Part shown: positions 62,185 through 64,000 of the stretch, piece by piece
Numbering within the stretch: position 1 is the stretch's first letter
Layout: each line of letters opens with the position of its first letter
Source: G963677445 sp963677445
GTDB taxonomy: Bacteria; Bacteroidota; Ignavibacteria; Ignavibacteriales; Melioribacteraceae
Assembly (NCBI GenBank): GCA_963677445.2
Contig: CAXXGF010000067.1
Location: 24,737 to 88,736 of the forward strand
Length of the DNA stretch: 64,000 nucleotides
Direction: 5' to 3'
The notes under the pieces: generated by a model
What the model was told of the DNA's origin: nothing
Seen by the model: the letters and a program-made list of their open reading frames with translations, nothing else
The model's database searches: none
Translations under genes and position numbers: made by a program

Positions 62185-62949
62185 ATGAGAGAAGAATTAA
62201 AAATTAAAATTTACCAAGTTTCATTCGGTATAATAATTGGGATAATTTCATTTGCCTTTTCTGAGGAAAAAGATTTTGATACGTTTATCAGAAGTGTCTT
62301 ATTTGGATTAGTTGGTATAATTGCTTTCACAAATTTCACAATTCAACATAAGCATGAAGAACTTGATAGTAGATTCACGTTAATATTAAATGAATTTGCG
62401 GCCATCGCTATTGAGAAATCGTTTCTTTCAAGTCTTCTTATGTATGGAGCAATTCGTATTGAAAAATCTGAAACTCCAAAAGTTTGGGAAGAACTTCTTT
62501 GGAGCACAAAAGAACGATATTGGGCTACAACATATACCAGACCTGAAGAAGTATTTTTACAAGATTCTTTCCAGCGAGCGTTTTCAATTCAACACGCAAA
62601 GAAAAAAGCTAGTAGTGTTGAATTCAAGCTGATTTATATCCTTGATGATATCTCTGAATTAAATAAATTCGAAGCTGCAATTAAATCTCAGTTTAAATCA
62701 AATTTTCAAATTAGATATATTGAAAAAGATCTTATTGAAAGTACTCCTTTGCTAAGAGATAAGATAAAAAAACTTACTTCCCCTGATATTGGTATTAGTG
62801 ATTCTCAATGCTTATGGCGGCTAGATTTAGACGAAGAAAGACAAATTAATTATGGCGAAGTCATTTTTGACAAGGAAATAATAAAAAAGCACTTAGATAT
62901 TTATAAAGAATTATATGAAGCATCAAAAGTACCAAGTTTCTCGGAATGA
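62185..62949 (+). CDS. Unknown membrane-anchored protein
   Basis: A 254-residue protein not recognised. Two hydrophobic helices near the N-terminus (IYQVSFGIIIGIISFAF and FIRSVLFGLVGIIAFTNF) are followed by a cytoplasmic alpha/beta domain of about 180 residues, with ERYWATTYTRPEEVFLQDSF and EFKLIYILDDISELNKFEAA. The second part (RYIEKDLIESTPLLRDKIKK to QCLWRLDLDEERQINYGEVI) recalls domains that sense or act in defence or signalling loci, but this is weak. Composition is AT-rich compared with most of the window. Confidence 0.7.
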   Translation: MREELKIKIYQVSFGIIIGIISFAFSEEKDFDTFIRSVLFGLVGIIAFTNFTIQHKHEELDSRFTLILNEFAAIAIEKSFLSSLLMYGAIRIEKSETPKVWEELLWSTKERYWATTYTRPEEVFLQDSFQRAFSIQHAKKKASSVEFKLIYILDDISELNKFEAAIKSQFKSNFQIRYIEKDLIESTPLLRDKIKKLTSPDIGISDSQCLWRLDLDEERQINYGEVIFDKEIIKKHLDIYKELYEASKVPSFSE

Positions 62950-63176
62950 AATTTAGCAAGATGATCAAGGCAGAATACCAAATTGAAATGAATTAAGTGC
63001 GATTTTCTCTTTTCCTTTTCGGCTTGCATTTTGTTTAAAATAGATTGTAACTGTAATTTAGGTCGCCACTCTGAGGTTGAATTTACTGACGTCAACAATT
63101 TAAAAACATTCGTTGCAAGGTAAACATCACCTCTTTGGGCGGTTGGTTTATTGTCCACAAGGTTTTGTGTTTTCAT

Positions 63177-63983
63177 ATGGAACTAAAATCATTATATAAA
63201 TATATGCCGCATTATGAAGGAAGTTTTTTCGATAATTTCTTGTTGCGTGCTACTGAAAGATCTGATTTGAATGATCCTTTTGAATTCCTTCCTCCAAAAG
63301 ATTTTTTTTACGCGGTTGTTGAACATGCTACTCGCATAGATAAAGAGTGGGTGAAAAGTATAACTTACGATGATTTTAGAAAAAGTTTTTATCTTTTCCA
63401 CGGTGTATTATGTTTTACGGAAACTCGAAGCAATTTATTAATGTGGGCTCATTACGCTCAAAGGCATACCGGTATAGTTATTGAATTTGATATACAAAAT
63501 GAATTCTTTGAATCGGTTAGGCGTGTTCGGTATGATAACTTAAGACCACAAAATGTCAATGTAGGTGAGTTAGACGATTTGTTCTTTATAAAAAGTGATG
63601 AATGGATATACGAAAAGGAATATCGAATCGTAAAGCAAAAAAAAGATCATGATTATTTTATGCGTAAATCAGATATGGTTATGGTTCCCGCTAAGAATTC
63701 TGCTGTCCATTCACATGAGGGTGCTCTTGAAATGTATTTCTTTAAAGTTCCCAAAGAATGCATCAAATCAGTTACTTTTGGTATTGATATGAACCTGAAA
63801 ATAAAGGAATTAATTATGAGCAAAATTGTAAATGACAATGATTTATCTCATATCAAATTATGGAATGCAAATTTGTCAAAAGAATATTATTCATTAGAGT
63901 TCGAGGAATTAGAAAACATACAACCAGCTGTACAAGCCGACTACATAAACGTTTCGTCAAAAATGTTGTTCAGGGGTGAGTAG
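63177..63983 (+). CDS. DUF2971-domain protein
   Basis: A 268-residue protein with the DUF2971 pattern: RSDLNDPFEFLPPKDFF at the start, GVLCFTETRSNLLMWAHYAQ then RHTGIVIEFDI in the middle, and WIYEKEYRIVKQ later. The family is widespread in accessory regions of bacterial genomes and has no proven function. The start chosen is ATG 63177 (MELKSLYKYM); a TTG at 63135 is possible. AT-rich, like the gene before it, so both may have come together by transfer. It ends 17 bases before the window edge. Confidence 0.82.
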   Translation: MELKSLYKYMPHYEGSFFDNFLLRATERSDLNDPFEFLPPKDFFYAVVEHATRIDKEWVKSITYDDFRKSFYLFHGVLCFTETRSNLLMWAHYAQRHTGIVIEFDIQNEFFESVRRVRYDNLRPQNVNVGELDDLFFIKSDEWIYEKEYRIVKQKKDHDYFMRKSDMVMVPAKNSAVHSHEGALEMYFFKVPKECIKSVTFGIDMNLKIKELIMSKIVNDNDLSHIKLWNANLSKEYYSLEFEELENIQPAVQADYINVSSKMLFRGE

Positions 63984-64000
63984 TATTCGTTAAATAGTAT

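Noticed and set aside
1..64000. tRNA, rRNA or replication origin
   Set aside because: I looked for clover-leaf arms, rRNA cores and DnaA-box clusters by eye and saw none I could support.

Overview
The window looks like a chromosome segment of a bacterium from the Fibrobacterota-Chlorobiota-Bacteroidota (FCB) group, most like Ignavibacteria or a related candidate lineage. This rests on eight secreted proteins that end in the type IX secretion (T9SS, type A) sorting domain with the core PNPFNP, on TonB-receptor and outer-membrane barrel genes, and on sulfur-cluster genes arranged as in that group. The taxonomic call is inference; no rRNA or tRNA gene was seen.

Layout. 1-9.7 kb: the 3' end of hutH, then an IS1634-family insertion sequence flanked by 187-bp direct repeats that have copied the end of an rrf2-type regulator gene. 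Next, on the minus strand, comes a Suf iron-sulfur assembly operon (sufB-sufC-sufD-sufS-MIP18/sufT, then a four-helix-bundle gene in its own inverted-repeat cassette, a bacilliredoxin and the Rrf2 regulator). A palindrome in front of sufB may be the regulator's site. 9.9-16.4 kb: DUF4870, SDR, MATE transporter, DUF2892, an AT-rich unknown membrane protein, an orphan MNT nucleotidyltransferase and a periplasmic 5'-nucleotidase. 16.4-22.5 kb: a repeat made of chained hairpins, an NTF2-like secreted protein, adenosine deaminase, a small barrel and a giant propeller/AraC membrane regulator.

23-38.6 kb is mostly T9SS cargo: a TolB-like propeller, an Ntn-hydrolase, three large Ycf48/BNR-type propeller paralogs in tandem (the first split by a one-base frameshift) and an FG-GAP/VCBS protein. 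A patch of decaying genes (radical SAM, HicB) and an M24 peptidase lie among them. 38.9-47.7 kb: small secreted proteins and lipoproteins, a PfkB kinase, a LysM protein, a likely metal-uptake set (His-rich small protein, lipoprotein, TonB receptor) and another T9SS cargo protein with a clear terminator.

48.3-50.2 kb is a non-coding field of short hairpins. 50.2-57.3 kb holds the most intriguing locus: a tightly packed seven-gene operon with a T9SS-sorted protein, a PqqD-family protein (RiPP recognition fold), an ATP-grasp ligase, a PLP fold-III decarboxylase whose N-terminus resembles an RRE-recognised leader (YxxPxI), a fusion of a urea-transporter-like membrane domain with an M23 peptidase, a TPR protein and an outer-membrane barrel. 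I read it as a candidate peptide- or amine-modification and envelope-delivery system; its function is unknown.

57.5-64 kb: a TauE/SafE permease, a repeat-rich spacer, a three-gene prepilin-like operon with its own terminator, a second copy of the hairpin-chain repeat, and an AT-rich right edge with an unknown membrane protein and a DUF2971 protein.
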